A stretch of 34,106 bases of DNA, from assembly GCA_016933275.1 (NCBI GenBank), contig JAFGBI010000389.1:1-34106 (forward strand). The letters are read 5' to 3'. The translations under genes and the position numbers were made by a program. This document shows positions 33,380 to 34,106 of the stretch, one piece after another. Numbering within the stretch: position 1 is the first letter of the stretch; each line of letters starts with the position of its first letter. The notes below the pieces were generated by a model. It was not told where the DNA came from. It made no database searches and was given only the letters and a program-made list of their open reading frames with translations. The stretch is from Polyangiaceae bacterium. Its GTDB lineage: Bacteria > Myxococcota_A > Polyangia > Polyangiales > Polyangiaceae.

Positions 33380-33453
33380 GCTGGCGTAGCTCAATCCGGC
33401 AGAGCACCGGTTTTGTAAACCGGTGGTTGGGGGTTCGATTCCTCTCGCCAGCT
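33380..33453 (+). tRNA. tRNA-Thr (anticodon TGT)
   Basis: Acceptor arms GCTGGCG and CGCCAGC pair fully; the anticodon stem ACCGG/CCGGT encloses TTTTGTAA-type loop sequence with TGT, reading ACA. The T-arm contains GGTTCGATTCC. CCA is not encoded. First of four tRNAs in the order found upstream of tufB in E. coli, where its equivalent is thrU. Confidence 0.95.
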
Positions 33454-33575
33454 CCGACACCGCCTGTCCGGCCTGCCGCTCGGGATTTGACGGATGGTTT
33501 GCCCCCCCTTTCAGCGACCCGCGTAAGTGACCGTACTTATACATCAGTTCAGCACTCAAATCAACCAATAATCTC

Positions 33576-33658
33576 GGTGGGTTGCCCGAGTGGCCAAAGG
33601 GAGCAGGCTGTAAACCTGCCGGCGTTCGCCTACGTTGGTTCGAATCCAACACCCACCA
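33576..33658 (+). tRNA. tRNA-Tyr (anticodon GTA)
   Basis: A class II tRNA of 83 bases with a long variable arm. Acceptor GGTGGGT pairs with ACCCACC; the anticodon stem GCAGG/CCTGC encloses CTGTAAA with GTA. The T-arm has GGTTCGAATCC. CCA is not encoded. Equivalent of E. coli tyrU by position. Confidence 0.95.
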
Positions 33659-33659
33659 C

Positions 33660-33676
33660 TGGCGCCCCAGGCGCCA
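33660..33676 (+). other. Perfect 7-bp hairpin after tRNA-Tyr
   Basis: TGGCGCC (33660-33666) and GGCGCCA (33670-33676) with loop CCA. It starts two bases after the tRNA and is followed by purines, not T, so a processing signal is likelier than a terminator. Confidence 0.5.
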
Positions 33677-33767
33677 AGAAAGGACTGGTCAAGCCCGTTG
33701 CGGGACATTCGGTCAGGGTCGTTTTTTGTGGCCGAATCGCTGGTCCAGGGGTAAGCACGCCCCCCCT

Positions 33768-33840
33768 GCGGGAGTAGCTCAGTTGGTAGAGCGTCAGCCT
33801 TCCAAGCTGAACGTCGCGAGTTCGAACCTCGTCTCCCGCT
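33768..33840 (+). tRNA. tRNA-Gly (anticodon TCC)
   Basis: Acceptor GCGGGAG pairs with CTCCCGC; D-arm AGCTCAGTTGGTAGAGC; anticodon stem TCAGC/GCTGA encloses CTTCCAA with TCC; T-arm GAGTTCGAACCTC. CCA is not encoded. Equivalent of E. coli glyT by position. Confidence 0.96.
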
Positions 33841-33870
33841 CCGAGAACTGGCCGAATCCTCCCTAACCAT

Positions 33871-33946
<76 letters not shown>

Positions 33947-34021
33947 CGGGCCCGGTCGGACCGAGACGAACCCCAGCAGTCTCAAGAGAACCCTTGCAGC
34001 ACGAAGAGAGAGCAAAGAGCG

Positions 34022-34106
34022 ATGGCCAAGGAGAAATTCGTACGCACCAAGCCCCACCTGAACGTCGGCACGATTGGTCACATCGACCATGGCAAGACGA
34101 CGTTGA
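34022..34106 (+). CDS. tuf: Translation elongation factor Tu (5' part, cut by window end)
   Basis: The first 28 codons from ATG 34022 read [20 protein letters not shown] followed by IDHGKTTL. This is the unmistakable EF-Tu N-terminus, with the GTP-binding P-loop GHIDHGKT; Ile replaces the more usual Val, as in many relatives. EF-Tu carries aminoacyl-tRNA to the ribosome. The gene follows the four tRNA genes, so co-transcription with them is expected from the known bacterial operon. The rest lies outside the window. Confidence 0.97.
   Translation, partial: MAKEKFVRTKPHLNVGTIGHIDHGKTTL

Overview
The window is a high-GC chromosomal segment (roughly two thirds G+C by eye) from what is most likely a myxobacterium-type bacterium (Myxococcota, formerly Deltaproteobacteria). 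The grounds are very large multidomain signalling proteins, a eukaryotic-type Ser/Thr kinase fused to a sigma-54 activator, an FHA-sigma-54 activator, many secreted lipoproteins of unknown function, a cysteine-rich 'C-DG-NG-E-DIDCGG' module, and frequent GTG/TTG starts. The genus cannot be fixed from the sequence alone. I see no phage, transposase, CRISPR array or rRNA.

Layout. 1-4.0 kb: a minus-strand hybrid histidine kinase whose sensor is a LacI/ribose-binding-like domain. 4.3-7.0 kb: a plus-strand pair, an unknown secreted or anchored protein translationally coupled to a GT-C (family 39-like) membrane glycosyltransferase. 7.0-8.4 kb: a minus-strand DUF4403 lipoprotein. 8.6-10.5 kb: a plus-strand tryptophan-rich DUF6600-type exported protein and a small lipoprotein. 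10.5-11.1 kb: a gene-free stretch with two copies of a 155-bp repeat. 11.1-14.3 kb: the PrkA serine kinase and an exported beta-rich protein. 14.4-15.6 kb: two minus-strand envelope proteins. 15.6-17.2 kb: a small protein behind a structured leader, then an exported barrel-like protein.

17.2-23.8 kb is the regulatory centre: a 1524-residue Ser/Thr kinase-TPR-GAF-sigma-54 activator faces, tail to tail, an FHA-GAF-sigma-54 activator. Next come a HEAT-like lipoprotein, an aldo/keto reductase and a second GT-C type membrane protein (minus strand), then trmB and a TPR-like lipoprotein (plus strand). 31.0-31.45 kb holds a YdcH/DUF465 gene and an unusually hairpin-rich stretch, before another TPR lipoprotein.

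The right end is the classical translation locus tRNA-Thr(TGT)-tRNA-Tyr(GTA)-tRNA-Gly(TCC)-tRNA-Thr(GGT)-tuf, in the same order as the E. coli thrU-tyrU-glyT-thrT-tufB operon; tuf is cut by the window edge.

The most notable items are: the kinase/sigma-54 fusion beside an FHA-containing activator; a soluble LacI-like sensor on a hybrid kinase with atypical receiver and HPt residues; a dispersed intergenic repeat family, two copies of which start directly after stop codons; two leader regions with mutually exclusive hairpins; and two paralogous TPR-like lipoproteins 14 kb apart.
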